A stretch of 64,000 bases of DNA from Kineosporia sp. NBRC 101731 (GTDB taxonomy: Bacteria; Actinomycetota; Actinomycetes; Actinomycetales; Kineosporiaceae), in assembly GCF_030269305.1 (NCBI RefSeq), contig NZ_BSTC01000001.1, forward strand, positions 1,191,467 through 1,255,466, in the 5' to 3' direction. A program made the position numbers and the translations under genes. Below are positions 39,887-48,814 of the stretch, one piece after another (the first letter of the stretch is position 1; every line of letters starts with the position of its first letter). Below the pieces are notes generated by a model. It did not search any database and was not told where the DNA came from. It worked only from the letters and a program-made list of their open reading frames with translations.

Positions 39887-40615
39887 GTGCGGTCGGCAAG
39901 ATCTTTTTCGCCCCGGCGAGCCATCCGACCCCCCACCCTGCTCCGAAGCACAGGTATGGGACGTCATCTGGCCGTGTGCGGCTCGCTGTCCGGGTCGCGG
40001 TGGCGCGACGGTCAGGTGCGCGCCGTCGCACTGATGCTTCACGGCGGAAGGGTGACCGGCCACGAGCCGGTGACCTGGTACCAGCCGGCGGTACTTCGGG
40101 TGAACTGGCTGGCGCAGGCCCTGCACCGGAGGGTGCGCCGGCACGGCGTGCAGGTCTGGAACCTGCGCTTCGGGGTGCGCGGCTGGAACGGGCCCGAAGC
40201 CTCGCCGCTGGCCGATGTCCAGTGGGCCCTCGATGAAATTGAGGGACGCGTGGGTCGCCCGGTCGTGTTGGTCGGGCATTCCATGGGGGCACGAACGGCG
40301 CTGCGCGCTGCGGGAGCCCCGGCGGTGCGGGGCGCGGTGGCGCTGGCTCCGTGGGTGCCGGAGGGCGAACCGGTCGCCCAGCTCGCAGACCGCTCGGTGG
40401 TGCTGGTGCACGGCACGGCCGATCGGGTGACGGACCCGGAGCTGACCTCCCGGTACGCCCGGCGGATCCGGCCGGTGGCCAGATCCGTGGAGCACCACGA
40501 GATCCCGGGCTCCGGGCATGCGATGCTGCAGTCCGTGCGGCGGTGGGACTCCCTGACCGCTGCGGGGGTCCTGGACATCCTTGAGATCCGGGGCTCGCGC
40601 GAGGCTGTCCGATGA
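39887..40615 (+). CDS. Alpha/beta hydrolase, first gene of a fatty-acid operon
   Basis: 242-residue cytoplasmic hydrolase with no signal peptide. Nucleophile in VLVGHSMGAR (~residue 127), Asp in HGTADRVTDP and His in GSGHAML complete the triad. The GTG at 39887 has GGAAGGA seven bases upstream; a later ATG at 39956 is possible. The stop overlaps the next start (ATGA), so it belongs with the oxidoreductase and the methyltransferases. A role as acyl-hydrolase or thioesterase in that pathway is a guess from position. Confidence 0.8.
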   Translation: MRSARSFSPRRAIRPPTLLRSTGMGRHLAVCGSLSGSRWRDGQVRAVALMLHGGRVTGHEPVTWYQPAVLRVNWLAQALHRRVRRHGVQVWNLRFGVRGWNGPEASPLADVQWALDEIEGRVGRPVVLVGHSMGARTALRAAGAPAVRGAVALAPWVPEGEPVAQLADRSVVLVHGTADRVTDPELTSRYARRIRPVARSVEHHEIPGSGHAMLQSVRRWDSLTAAGVLDILEIRGSREAVR

Positions 40616-41871
40616 GGCGCCGGGTCGCCGTCATCGGTAGTGGAATCTCGGGACTGACCGCCGCCTACGTGCTGCGTACCTCGTCCGAGGTGACGCTGTA
40701 CGAGGCCGCCCCCCGGCTCGGCGGCCACGCCGACACCCACTCGGTGATCAGTCCCGAGGGCCGGGAACTGTCGGTGGACACCGGTTTCATCGTCCACAAC
40801 GCACGCACCTACCCGACGCTCCTGAGGCTCTTCGGTGAGCTGGGCGTCCGCACGCAGGAAACGGACATGAGCATGTCCGTGCGCTGCGACGGGTGTGGGC
40901 TGGAGTATTCCGGAGGTCAGGGGGCCCGCGGTCTGGTCGCCCGCTCGTCCAACCTGCTGAACCCGCGCTTCGACCTGATGCTGCTGGAGATCCTGCGGTT
41001 CCACCGGGCTGCCCGTGCCGTGCTGTCCACGCCGGGTGACGAGGCTCTGACGATGGCCGAGTTCCTTCGGAGGGGAAGGTATTCGAACTACGTCACAGAT
41101 CATTTCGTCGTGCCCCTGATCGCCGCGGTCTGGTCGTGCGCAGCCGACACCGCCTTGCAGTACCCGGCCCGGTACCTGTTCGCCTTCCTCGACAACCACG
41201 GCATGCTCAGCGTCGGCGGCTCACCGAAATGGCGCACGGTGGTCGGAGGTTCGGCCCGCTATGTGGAGCTCGTGGGGAAAGAGCTCGCGGAGGTGCGGCT
41301 CTCCAGCCCGGTGCGGTCGGTGCTGCGGCATCCGGGCGGCGGGGTCTCGGTCGTGGACGGTGCGGGGGGCGCCGAATCCTATGACGCCGTGGTGGTGGCC
41401 ACCCATCCGGACCAGGCGTTGCGGCTGCTGGCCGATCCGACCGAGGCCGAGAAGACTGCCCTCGGGGCCTTTCGGTACAGCGTCAATCCTGCTGTGCTGC
41501 ATACGGACTCGTCGGTTCTTCCGACCGCTGAACGGGCCGCCGCATCGTGGAACTACCGCATGCCGACCTGTGCGGGCAGTGCCGACGCGGTGCGGGTGAG
41601 CTACGACATGAGCCGGCTGATGCGGCTCGATTCCGGCACCCGGTACCTGGTGTCGCTGAACGCGCCGGACGTGGACGCGGCCTGCGTGATCGAGACGATG
41701 GACTACGCGCATCCCCAGTTCACGCCGCAGTCGGTGGCCGCGCAGAAGCTCCTGCCCGCGCTGAACGACGGCACGACTGCCTTCGCGGGGGCCTATCACG
41801 GCTGGGGATTCCACGAGGACGGTGCCCGGTCCGGGCTGGCGGCGGCCCAGTCGCTGGGGGCGTCGTGGTGA
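40612..41871 (+). CDS. FAD-dependent oxidoreductase of the Rv0449c type
   Basis: 419-residue flavoprotein of the amine-oxidase/desaturase fold. The dinucleotide motif VAVIGSGISGLTAAYVL is at ~5-21, and the second block GGHADTHSV at ~38. The C-terminal FAD contact is near AGAYHGWGFHEDG. In M. tuberculosis the homologous gene stands before a DUF1365 gene and ufaA1, and the same order occurs here. It is probably the redox partner of a lipid-modifying step, but the reaction is not known to me. It overlaps both neighbours by four bases. Confidence 0.85.
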   Translation: MRRRVAVIGSGISGLTAAYVLRTSSEVTLYEAAPRLGGHADTHSVISPEGRELSVDTGFIVHNARTYPTLLRLFGELGVRTQETDMSMSVRCDGCGLEYSGGQGARGLVARSSNLLNPRFDLMLLEILRFHRAARAVLSTPGDEALTMAEFLRRGRYSNYVTDHFVVPLIAAVWSCAADTALQYPARYLFAFLDNHGMLSVGGSPKWRTVVGGSARYVELVGKELAEVRLSSPVRSVLRHPGGGVSVVDGAGGAESYDAVVVATHPDQALRLLADPTEAEKTALGAFRYSVNPAVLHTDSSVLPTAERAAASWNYRMPTCAGSADAVRVSYDMSRLMRLDSGTRYLVSLNAPDVDAACVIETMDYAHPQFTPQSVAAQKLLPALNDGTTAFAGAYHGWGFHEDGARSGLAAAQSLGASW

Positions 41872-42626
41872 GGAAGAAGCTGGCCGGGGCCAACGCCGTG
41901 GTCGGCCTGTCCCAGCCGGCGATCTACCGCTGCTCCATCGAGCACACCCGGACCACCCCGCTGCGCAACCAGTTCCGCTACCGCAGCTACCTGTGGTCGG
42001 TCGACCTGGACGACCTGCCCCGGGTGCCGTCGACGGTCGCGGGATTCCGTCCGCAGGATCATCTGGGGGCCGGGCCTGACCTGCGGGGCAACGTTGACAC
42101 GTACCTGGCGACCGAGGGCATCGACCTGCGCGGTGGCCGGATCCGCATGCTCACGGCGGCGCGGGTGCTGGGCTACGTGTTCAACCCGCTGACCGTCTAC
42201 TGGTGCCACGATCCGGCCGGTGACCTGGTCTGTGTGGTGGCCGAGGTGCACAACACCTACGGCGGGCGGCACTGCTACCTGGTCCGCACCGACGACCGGG
42301 GCCGCGGCCGGGTGCAGAAGGACTTCTACGTCTCGCCGTTCGAGGCTGCCTCGGGTGCCCACTACACGATGAGCCTGCCCGAGCCCGGTGAGCGCCTCGA
42401 CCTCGCCATCACCCTGCACCGCCCCGGTCAGGCACCCTTCGTGACCCGGGTGCACGGCCGGCGTCATATCGCGACCAGGACCACGATCGCCCGGTTCGCT
42501 CTGCGTTTTCCCCTGGCTCCGCTCGCCGTCGCGGCGCGGATCCGTCTCCAGGGGGTCAAGTTGTGGGCGCGCGGTCTGCCCGTCGTTCCCCGTCCCGATC
42601 ACGTACGTCAGGAGGCCGTTGAATGA
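41868..42626 (+). CDS. DUF1365 family protein
   Basis: 252 residues, no membrane segment. YRSYLWSVDLDDLP near residue 40, GYVFNPLTVYWCHD near 105 and AEVHNTYGGRHCYLV near 125 mark the family, whose activity is unknown. DUF1365 genes are nearly always found beside FAD oxidoreductases and cyclopropane-fatty-acid synthases, as here. The GTG overlaps the preceding stop (GTGA); another GTG one codon earlier is possible. The stop overlaps the next ATG. Confidence 0.88.
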   Translation: MRKKLAGANAVVGLSQPAIYRCSIEHTRTTPLRNQFRYRSYLWSVDLDDLPRVPSTVAGFRPQDHLGAGPDLRGNVDTYLATEGIDLRGGRIRMLTAARVLGYVFNPLTVYWCHDPAGDLVCVVAEVHNTYGGRHCYLVRTDDRGRGRVQKDFYVSPFEAASGAHYTMSLPEPGERLDLAITLHRPGQAPFVTRVHGRRHIATRTTIARFALRFPLAPLAVAARIRLQGVKLWARGLPVVPRPDHVRQEAVE

Positions 42627-43921
42627 GCGTCACGGACCCGAGAATTGCTGTGGCGGCGGTGATTCCCGATGACGACCTGGCGGTTCGGTGGCCCGACGTC
42701 GCACGGGTGCCGGCCGGTGGGGTCCAGGCCGTGGTGGCCCGGGCGTTGTTCCGCCGGGCGGTGGCCGGTCTTCCCCTTCGGGTCGAGCTGGGTTCTGAGA
42801 GCATAGGTTCCGGTGGCCCGGGCGACCCGGTGATGCGGATCGTCCGACCCGATCACTTCTTCGCCCGGGTGGGGCGTTACGGCCTGATCGGGGTGGGGGA
42901 GTCTTACCAGGCCGGGGACTGGGAAGCAGACGCCCTGGTCGAACTGCTCACCGTGTTCGCCACCCGGATGGCCCGACTGGTGCCGCCCGCGCTGCAGAAG
43001 CTGCGCCGGTTCGCCCTGCTCCGGCAGCCGCAGACCGACGAGAACACCCCGGACGGTGCCCGCACGAACATCTCCCGGCACTACGACCTGTCCAACGACC
43101 TGTTCGCCACCTTCCTCGACCCCACCCTGACCTACTCGGCCGCGCTCTTCGACGACGAGGTGGGCAACACCTGGCACGATCTTGAGGCCGCCCAGCTGCG
43201 CAAGATCGAACGGCTGCTGGACGAGTGCCGGGTCGGCGAGGGCAGCCGGGTACTCGAGATCGGCACGGGATGGGGCCAACTCGCGATCCAGGCGGCGGCC
43301 CGGGGTGCCACGGTGCACTCGATCACCCTGTCCGAGGAACAGCTCAGCCTGGCCCGGCAGCGGGTGGCCGAGGCCGGTCACGACGACCGGGTCACCATCG
43401 AGTTGTGCGACTACCGCGCCGTCACCGGGCAGTACGACGCGATCATCAGCGTGGAGATGATCGAGGCGGTCGGGGAGTCCTACTGGCCCACCTACTTCGC
43501 CACGATCGACCGCTGCCTGGCTCCGGGCGGCAGCGTCGGGATCCAGGCGATCACGATGCCGCACGACCGGCTCGTGGTCTCCCGCCGCACCTGGACCTGG
43601 ATCCAGAAGTACGTGTTCCCGGGTGGGCTGCTGCCCTCGGTTGAGGCCTTCCGCCAGGCGGTGGGCGAAACCTCGTTGCGGGTGATCAGCGACCTGTCGT
43701 TCGGCCCGGCCTACGCCGAGACGTTGCGTCTGTGGCGCCAGAGATTCGCTGCGGCCTCCGACGATCTCGATGCCCTCGGCTTCGACGCCGTCTTCCGCCG
43801 GATGTGGATCTTCTACCTGGCATACTCCGAGGCGGGTTTCCGCTCGCGCTACCTCGACGTGCACCAGTTCGTCCTGCGCAGGCCCGTCGTCTTTCAGCGT
43901 TCCGTAGTGGAGGCATCGTGA
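42623..43921 (+). CDS. CFA-synthase-type methyltransferase, UfaA1-like
   Basis: 432 residues. N-terminal lipid-binding part (DHFFARVGRYGLIGVGESY), then the methyltransferase domain with NISRHYDLSNDLF and SAM motif LEIGTGWGQLAIQAA near residue 213. The active-site block is SVEMIEAVGESYW, with Ala where classical CFA synthases have His (EHVG). This EAVG form is that of mycobacterial UfaA1, reported to make 10-methyl (tuberculostearic) acid. It may therefore methylate rather than cyclopropanate. It overlaps both neighbours by four bases. Confidence 0.88.
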   Translation: MSVTDPRIAVAAVIPDDDLAVRWPDVARVPAGGVQAVVARALFRRAVAGLPLRVELGSESIGSGGPGDPVMRIVRPDHFFARVGRYGLIGVGESYQAGDWEADALVELLTVFATRMARLVPPALQKLRRFALLRQPQTDENTPDGARTNISRHYDLSNDLFATFLDPTLTYSAALFDDEVGNTWHDLEAAQLRKIERLLDECRVGEGSRVLEIGTGWGQLAIQAAARGATVHSITLSEEQLSLARQRVAEAGHDDRVTIELCDYRAVTGQYDAIISVEMIEAVGESYWPTYFATIDRCLAPGGSVGIQAITMPHDRLVVSRRTWTWIQKYVFPGGLLPSVEAFRQAVGETSLRVISDLSFGPAYAETLRLWRQRFAAASDDLDALGFDAVFRRMWIFYLAYSEAGFRSRYLDVHQFVLRRPVVFQRSVVEAS

Positions 43922-45168
43922 CCACGCCGAGCCTGGCCGCCGAGGTCACCCCGATCGCCGAGGCGGTGCTCGGGAAAGACCTGCCGATCCGCATCCGGCT
44001 GTGGGACGGTACGGAGACCGGACCCGCCGACGCCCCGGCGCTGGTCATCCGTTCGTCCCGTGCTCTTCGCCGTTTGTTCTGGCATCCCGGCGAACTCGGC
44101 CTGGCGCAGGCCTATGTGACCGGTGAGATCGATGTCGAGGGCGATCTGGCCGACGGATTCCGGCGGGTGTGGGCCGCCCTTCGCACACAGAAGGCGTCGC
44201 CGAATCTCGCCCTCGCCCCCAAGATTCTCGGTCTTGCGGCGAAGGGCATCGGCCGGCCTCTGCCGCCGCCCGACTCCCAGGCCCGACTGCGCGGACGGCT
44301 GCACACCCGCGGGCGCGACAAAGACGCCATCGCCCATCACTACGACCTGTCCAACGACTTCTACCAGCTCGTGCTCGATCCTCACATGGCCTACTCCTGC
44401 GCCTATTTCACTGAGCCCGGGCAGTCGCTGGAGAAGGCGCAGGCAGCCAAGCTCGACCTGGTCTGCCGCAAGCTCGGTCTGACGGCCGGACAGCGTCTGC
44501 TCGACGTGGGATGCGGCTGGGGCGCGCTCAGTATTCATGCGGCGCAGGCCTATGGCGCGCAGGTCACCGGCATCACGCTCTCGGGGCAGCAGGCAGCGTT
44601 CGTGCGTGAACGCGTCCAGAAGCTCGGACTTGAGGATCGGGTGACGGTGAAACTGCTCGACTACCGCGAGCTGGCCGGCGAGCCGTTCGACGCCGTGGCC
44701 TCGCTGGAGATGGGCGAGCACGTCGGGCAGGCCAATTATCCGGTCTACGCGGCGACCCTGCACCGCATGGTGGTGCCGGGCGGTCGTGTTCTGGTGCAGC
44801 AGATGTCGCGTGGTGCGAACCGTCCCGGTGGCGGTGCGTTCATCGAGGCCTACATCGCGCCGGACATGCATATGCGTCCGGTGGGGGAGACCGTCGCGAT
44901 GCTGGAACGGGCGGGTCTTGAGGTGCGGGATGTTCACGGGATGCGCGAACACTACGTATGGACCGCCCAGGCTTGGTACGAGCTGTTCGAGCAGCGCTAC
45001 CCGGACATCGTTGCCCTGGTCGGTGAGGAGATGGCCCGGGTGTGGCGGCTCTATCTCGTCGGCGGAGGTCTGGCGTTCGAGGAGGGGCGGATGGGGGTGG
45101 ACCAGATCCTCGCCGTGCGTCGGGTGCCGGGTGGGATGAGTTCGATGCCGGCTGTGCGTGATTTCTGA
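43918..45168 (+). CDS. Cyclopropane-fatty-acyl-phospholipid synthase, classical type
   Basis: 416 residues. SAM motif LLDVGCGWGALSIHAA near residue 195, HHYDLSNDFYQLVLDPHMAYS just before it, and the active-site SLEMGEHVGQ with the Glu-His pair intact. FIEAYIAPDMHMRP near 310 is also normal for CFA synthases. It adds methylene from SAM to the double bond of membrane phospholipid acyl chains. It is thus clearly different from the UfaA1-like copy just upstream, so the operon has two activities. GGAGG precedes the overlapping GTG start. Confidence 0.9.
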   Translation: MTTPSLAAEVTPIAEAVLGKDLPIRIRLWDGTETGPADAPALVIRSSRALRRLFWHPGELGLAQAYVTGEIDVEGDLADGFRRVWAALRTQKASPNLALAPKILGLAAKGIGRPLPPPDSQARLRGRLHTRGRDKDAIAHHYDLSNDFYQLVLDPHMAYSCAYFTEPGQSLEKAQAAKLDLVCRKLGLTAGQRLLDVGCGWGALSIHAAQAYGAQVTGITLSGQQAAFVRERVQKLGLEDRVTVKLLDYRELAGEPFDAVASLEMGEHVGQANYPVYAATLHRMVVPGGRVLVQQMSRGANRPGGGAFIEAYIAPDMHMRPVGETVAMLERAGLEVRDVHGMREHYVWTAQAWYELFEQRYPDIVALVGEEMARVWRLYLVGGGLAFEEGRMGVDQILAVRRVPGGMSSMPAVRDF

Positions 45169-45218
45169 TGGGTCGTTGTTTCTGATGAGGCGAGACTTCT
45201 GAGTGTTGAGGACTTCTG

Positions 45219-46040
45219 ATGTCGCAGTCGTTCGCTGATCTGCTGTCCGACCTGTGGCCCGTGATGGTCGTGAGTCTGGTGTCGGCCGTTCTGCTTCAGG
45301 TCGGAACATTCTTCTATGCGTTGCGGGTGGGGCGATTCAGCGTCGTCGATATCACCTGGGGGCCGAGTTTCGGTCTGATCGCTGTGGTCGGGTGGCTGGT
45401 TTCGGTCGGTGAAACGGGGGACGACTGGCGCCGCGGCCTGGTGCTCGTGCTCACGCTGCTCTGGGGCGGCCGTCTGGCCTGGCACATCGGCGGACGTCAG
45501 CGGGGGGAGACGCAGGACGACCCGCGGTACACCGAGCTGTTGTCGAGGTCTTCCGGCCATCCGAAACTGGCTGCGCTGCGACAGGTTTTCCTGCTGCAGG
45601 CAGTAGTTGCCTGGTTCATCGCGCTCCCCCTCCAATTCGCCATGGTGGACGCCGGTAAGCCCGGCATCCTGGTGTGGCTCGGTGTGCTCGTGTGGGGCGT
45701 GGGCTTCTTCTTCGAGGCAGTGGGGGACCGGCAGCTCGCGGTCTTCAAGGCCGACCCGTCCCATCGGGGCAAGGTCATGGATCGCGGCCTGTGGAAATAC
45801 ACGCGGCACCCCAACTATTTTGGCGACGCCTGCGTCTGGTGGGGTTTGTTCCTGGTCGCTGCCGATGCTGGCTGGTCGTGGCTGACCCTGCTTTCCCCGC
45901 TGCTGATGACCTGGTTCCTGGCAGCCAAGACGGGCAAGCCACTGATGGAGAGACAACTGTCGAAGAGCCGCCCGGGCTATGCCGAATATGTTGATCGGAC
46001 AAGCGGTTTTATCCCCCTTCCCCCGCGGCGTGGGCGCTGA
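45219..46040 (+). CDS. DUF1295 membrane protein (steroid-reductase-like)
   Basis: 273 residues with about six membrane helices. The C-terminal block LWKYTRHPNYFGDACVWWG near residue 190 is the isoprenylcysteine-methyltransferase/5-alpha-reductase-like hallmark, and WHIGGRQRGETQDDPRY near 90 marks DUF1295. Such proteins use NADPH or SAM at membrane lipids. The homologue stands in the same place after ufaA1 in mycobacteria (Rv0446c). GAGGA lies before the ATG. The stop is flanked by the exact 10-bp repeat GCGTGGGCGC at 46028 and 46047. Confidence 0.87.
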   Translation: MSQSFADLLSDLWPVMVVSLVSAVLLQVGTFFYALRVGRFSVVDITWGPSFGLIAVVGWLVSVGETGDDWRRGLVLVLTLLWGGRLAWHIGGRQRGETQDDPRYTELLSRSSGHPKLAALRQVFLLQAVVAWFIALPLQFAMVDAGKPGILVWLGVLVWGVGFFFEAVGDRQLAVFKADPSHRGKVMDRGLWKYTRHPNYFGDACVWWGLFLVAADAGWSWLTLLSPLLMTWFLAAKTGKPLMERQLSKSRPGYAEYVDRTSGFIPLPPRRGR

Positions 46041-46210
46041 TATTGAGCGTGGGCGCCGTCGGCTCTGGCGGCTGCTTCGGCTATTGCGGTGCGGGTGCGG
46101 GTGCGGGTGCGGGTGCGGGTGCGAGGGCTGGGGCCGGCGTAGAGCACGGCTGTCTCCGATCTCGCTCGTGTGCTCGAGGGCGTGCTTGGAACAGGGCGCT
46201 TTAGCTCCGG
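46041..46210. other. 170-bp spacer with a hexamer repeat
   Basis: Between the convergent DUF1295 and HNH genes. It contains five GCGGGT units at 46091-46120 with partial units on both sides. No good terminator hairpin is seen. Confidence 0.8.
46091..46120. repeat. (GCGGGT)5 tandem repeat
   Basis: Five exact hexamer units, extended on both sides by partial copies (GCGGT before, GCGAGG after). Non-coding. Confidence 0.95.
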
Positions 46211-48772
46211 TCAGAAGGGTGGCTCTCCGAAGTCGATGTCGGAATGCTGGTTAGCCGGTGGTTTGCGCGGCGCGAGACTCTGCAGATCTTTCTGCCACTC
46301 CCCGAGCCGAAATTGACGACGCGCTTCCTGATCTGCTGGCTCGGTGGGCTCGGTGGGCTCGGTGGGCTCGGTGGGAGCGAGGGCCTTAGGGGCCGGGTAG
46401 TTCCCGTTAGTTCCGGGAAGCGGCGGAGGCGGTTGTACTCGATACTGGCCCAAACGGCTCCGCCATTCGATGCTGCCGGTCGGATAGGGCTCGTCGGGGC
46501 TGGTGAGGCGCATCGTCCATCCACCATGTGTCTTGAGGCGATGGTGAAAACGGCACAGCGGCACTAAGTTACAAGGACATGACTTTCCTCCTTGGCTGAA
46601 CGGGATCGCATGGTCGACATCGCATTGTTGCGCCGGCCGGGAGCAACTGGGATGGACGCACTGCTGGAAACGCCCCATGACCTGATCCAGGACGGTCTGG
46701 CGGGGCTTGTACCGGGTCGAGGGTTCGGCGCAGTTGGCTTGGTCGCCGGGTCCGTGCTGCCCGCGAGACTTGTGATGCTGGTCGTCGGGCCCGTGGTGGT
46801 ACTCGGGCGATTCGCGGTGCTGGTCGTCGCGCTTGCGGTGTTGCTCGTGTGATTCCTCGTGTGATTCGGAGTAATGGTCGTCGCGCGGGTGGCGTTGGTC
46901 GTGGGGTTCGCTGGGCTGGTCGTGCCCCCCGTGGTGCTGGTCGTGTGGGCCGCCGGTCTGGTCGTGCGGTTCAGAGGCCCGGTTGTGAGGTCCGCAGTCC
47001 TGATACGCAGGAGTGCTGTTGTGAGCGCGGTCGGCGGGTGCTGGGTTGCGGTGGGGGCCGTTGCCGTCGGAAGCGGGGTTGCGATGACCAGACTCAGTGC
47101 TTCGGTCGCCAGGCTCGAAGCCGTTGTCGCGCGGTCGAGGGGCCAGGTTGTCAGACACTGTGGTCCGGCTGGAGGACGGGTTCCCCGGCGCGCGGTCCTG
47201 CTCGGTCGGACCATTGGCCCGACCGGAAGCATGCCGCGCATGTTCATCGATACGGATCACCGTGACGTTCCCTGCCTGCCGGGCTATCTCGCGGGCGAGG
47301 TCGGCCGGTACCGCGCCTATGCCCTGGAGCTCGCCGGGTAGGTCATCGATGCCGCGCAAGGTATCCACAGTGACCGTGACGACCAGATGAGGTCTGCGTC
47401 CTTGCTGCCGGGGTAGGGCAGGGGGCAGCCACCAGCCCAGAACGGACCCCTGAGCCTGGGCCACAGAATCTGGCCGGCTTCGAGGCGAAGCGTCTGGTGG
47501 TGGGTCTGATCTTTCAAGGCACGGTGCAGCGGGCTGATCGGAATGTGGTGATGCGGGCCTGGTGGGCTGTGTCGGAATCTGCTGGTCGGGTCGTGTTTGC
47601 TCCGACTTACCGGATGATGGCGCCAAGCCGCTGGGTCGTGGCGACATCGGCTGGCCGGATTGAGGTGTTCCGGCTGCGTCAGGCTGAGGGGTTGCCGCGC
47701 TGTCGGGCTGAGGCGCTTGCGCCCTGGCCGGATGTGGTGAGGCAGATCCGTCGGAGGTCTCGGCAACTGATCCGTTGTGCTGGTGGGGGGCTGCCGAACC
47801 GGGGTGTGGCGAAGCGGGCTGGCCCTGACGGGGTGAAGCCGAGGCGTTCGCCCGGCGCGTTGCCGGGGCACCGGTTGTAGGCGAGGTCGGGGCGTCGGGA
47901 TGTCCGGGCGGAACCACACGTCCGCCGAAGGAGTCGACAGGTTCTTGGGGTACGGGAACGAACGGCAGAGGGCTGTGACTGTGAATGGACCGGAAGATGG
48001 CCACAAATGCGTCGGCTCGTCGTTCCTGATGGCTGCGGGGGTCTGGGTTGCCGGCCCTGCGAGCCTGGTCGCGACAAGCATCGGCCAGGCCGTCGAGCAG
48101 GGTATGGATCATCATGGTCTGGTCGGCCGTCAGCTTCGCGTAGAGACCTCCCATCCCGTCGGGAAGAGGAAAAGCTCTGATGCATCGGTCTTTTCTTTCC
48201 TTTTGATGACGTGTTCGGGCGGCCGAAGGATCGACCTTCTGGATCTCCCGCTGGGTCGCGGCGAGGGCCTGGCCGTGTGACATGCCGGGCAGCAGCTGAA
48301 CCAGGGCGGCTTGTACTGCCTCCCACTCGGAAGTCCCGGGCTGTATGGAATTACGCATTCGGGTGTGCATGGCAACGACTGTGCGCCAGTCGAGATCCCC
48401 GGAATCAACCAGGGCCACCAGTAGGGGTAGTTCGGGGCAGACCAGTACGGATTCTCCCACTCGGCCGTTCGCCTGATGCCGGGTAAATCCAAGTGCCATG
48501 CCGATTTCGGCCCCGATCGACTCGATGCCGTCAACGGCCTCGTACGAGCTCTGCGAGGGAAGCGATGAGGCGGCCAGGCCGGCCGCCCTGTAGAGGCATT
48601 GCGACTGGATGGCATCCAGGTGCCGCTTCAGGCGCTCGGCTGCCACTGCCGCCCCGAGGCACTGGCTCTCCGATACTTGTGTTCGGTAGGAGTTTTCGAC
48701 GGCCTGAAAGAGGTCGGACATGAGCAAGGAGGTAAGGGCGACGTCGGGCCAGGCCGACAACTGGTTCTCCAT
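46211..48772 (-). CDS. DUF222/HNH endonuclease-like protein (13E12 type)
   Basis: 853 residues. The N-terminal DUF222 helical domain spans ~1-250. A ~450-residue disordered linker follows, first Pro/Gln/Ser-rich, then dominated by His, Asp and Gln (repeats like PHDQ and GPHDQHHGGHDQ). The HNH domain is at ~735-790 with all parts: Cys pairs CVHPSC and PLC, DVDHAIPFSQGG, Asn in CNLVPL and CRFHHRLK. A run of EPT repeats follows. ATG 48772 is preferred because the upstream GTG 48805 lies inside the LexA box. The linker is far longer than I recall for this family. Confidence 0.85.
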   Translation of the reverse strand: MENQLSAWPDVALTSLLMSDLFQAVENSYRTQVSESQCLGAAVAAERLKRHLDAIQSQCLYRAAGLAASSLPSQSSYEAVDGIESIGAEIGMALGFTRHQANGRVGESVLVCPELPLLVALVDSGDLDWRTVVAMHTRMRNSIQPGTSEWEAVQAALVQLLPGMSHGQALAATQREIQKVDPSAARTRHQKERKDRCIRAFPLPDGMGGLYAKLTADQTMMIHTLLDGLADACRDQARRAGNPDPRSHQERRADAFVAIFRSIHSHSPLPFVPVPQEPVDSFGGRVVPPGHPDAPTSPTTGAPATRRANASASPRQGQPASPHPGSAAPHQHNGSVAETSDGSASPHPARAQAPQPDSAATPQPDAAGTPQSGQPMSPRPSGLAPSSGKSEQTRPDQQIPTQPTRPASPHSDQPAAPCLERSDPPPDASPRSRPDSVAQAQGSVLGWWLPPALPRQQGRRPHLVVTVTVDTLRGIDDLPGELQGIGAVPADLAREIARQAGNVTVIRIDEHARHASGRANGPTEQDRAPGNPSSSRTTVSDNLAPRPRDNGFEPGDRSTESGHRNPASDGNGPHRNPAPADRAHNSTPAYQDCGPHNRASEPHDQTGGPHDQHHGGHDQPSEPHDQRHPRDDHYSESHEESHEQHRKRDDQHRESPEYHHGPDDQHHKSRGQHGPGDQANCAEPSTRYKPRQTVLDQVMGRFQQCVHPSCSRPAQQCDVDHAIPFSQGGKSCPCNLVPLCRFHHRLKTHGGWTMRLTSPDEPYPTGSIEWRSRLGQYRVQPPPPLPGTNGNYPAPKALAPTEPTEPTEPTEPADQEARRQFRLGEWQKDLQSLAPRKPPANQHSDIDFGEPPF
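46340..46375. repeat. (CTCGGTGGG)4 coding repeat
   Basis: Four exact nine-base units at 46340-46375, read on the minus strand as Glu-Pro-Thr repeats near the end of the HNH protein. The period keeps the frame. Confidence 0.95.
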
Positions 48773-48796
48773 TGGGACCGCACCCCCGCGCCATCG

Positions 48797-48814
48797 TTCG
48801 AACACCTGTTCGAA
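48797..48814 (-). promoter_or_regulatory. LexA (SOS) box of the HNH gene
   Basis: TTCGAACA, two bases, TGTTCGAA is a perfect palindrome. Its core TCGAAC-N4-GTTCGA is the ideal actinobacterial SOS box. On the minus strand the -10-like TAATAT (48814-48819) touches the box, so bound LexA would cover the transcription start. Several 13E12-family genes of M. tuberculosis are known to be LexA-controlled. Confidence 0.88.

Noticed and set aside
46091-46120. Repeat array as a CRISPR
   Set aside because: Units are six bases with no spacers; it is a simple tandem repeat. No CRISPR or cas gene is seen anywhere in the window.
46849-47341. Plus-strand frames opposite the HNH gene
   Set aside because: They are Val/Arg/Gly-rich shadows of the repetitive linker and have no motif or plausible start.
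48773-48805. GTG 48805 as start of the HNH gene
   Set aside because: It lies in the centre of the LexA box, upstream of or at the expected transcription start.
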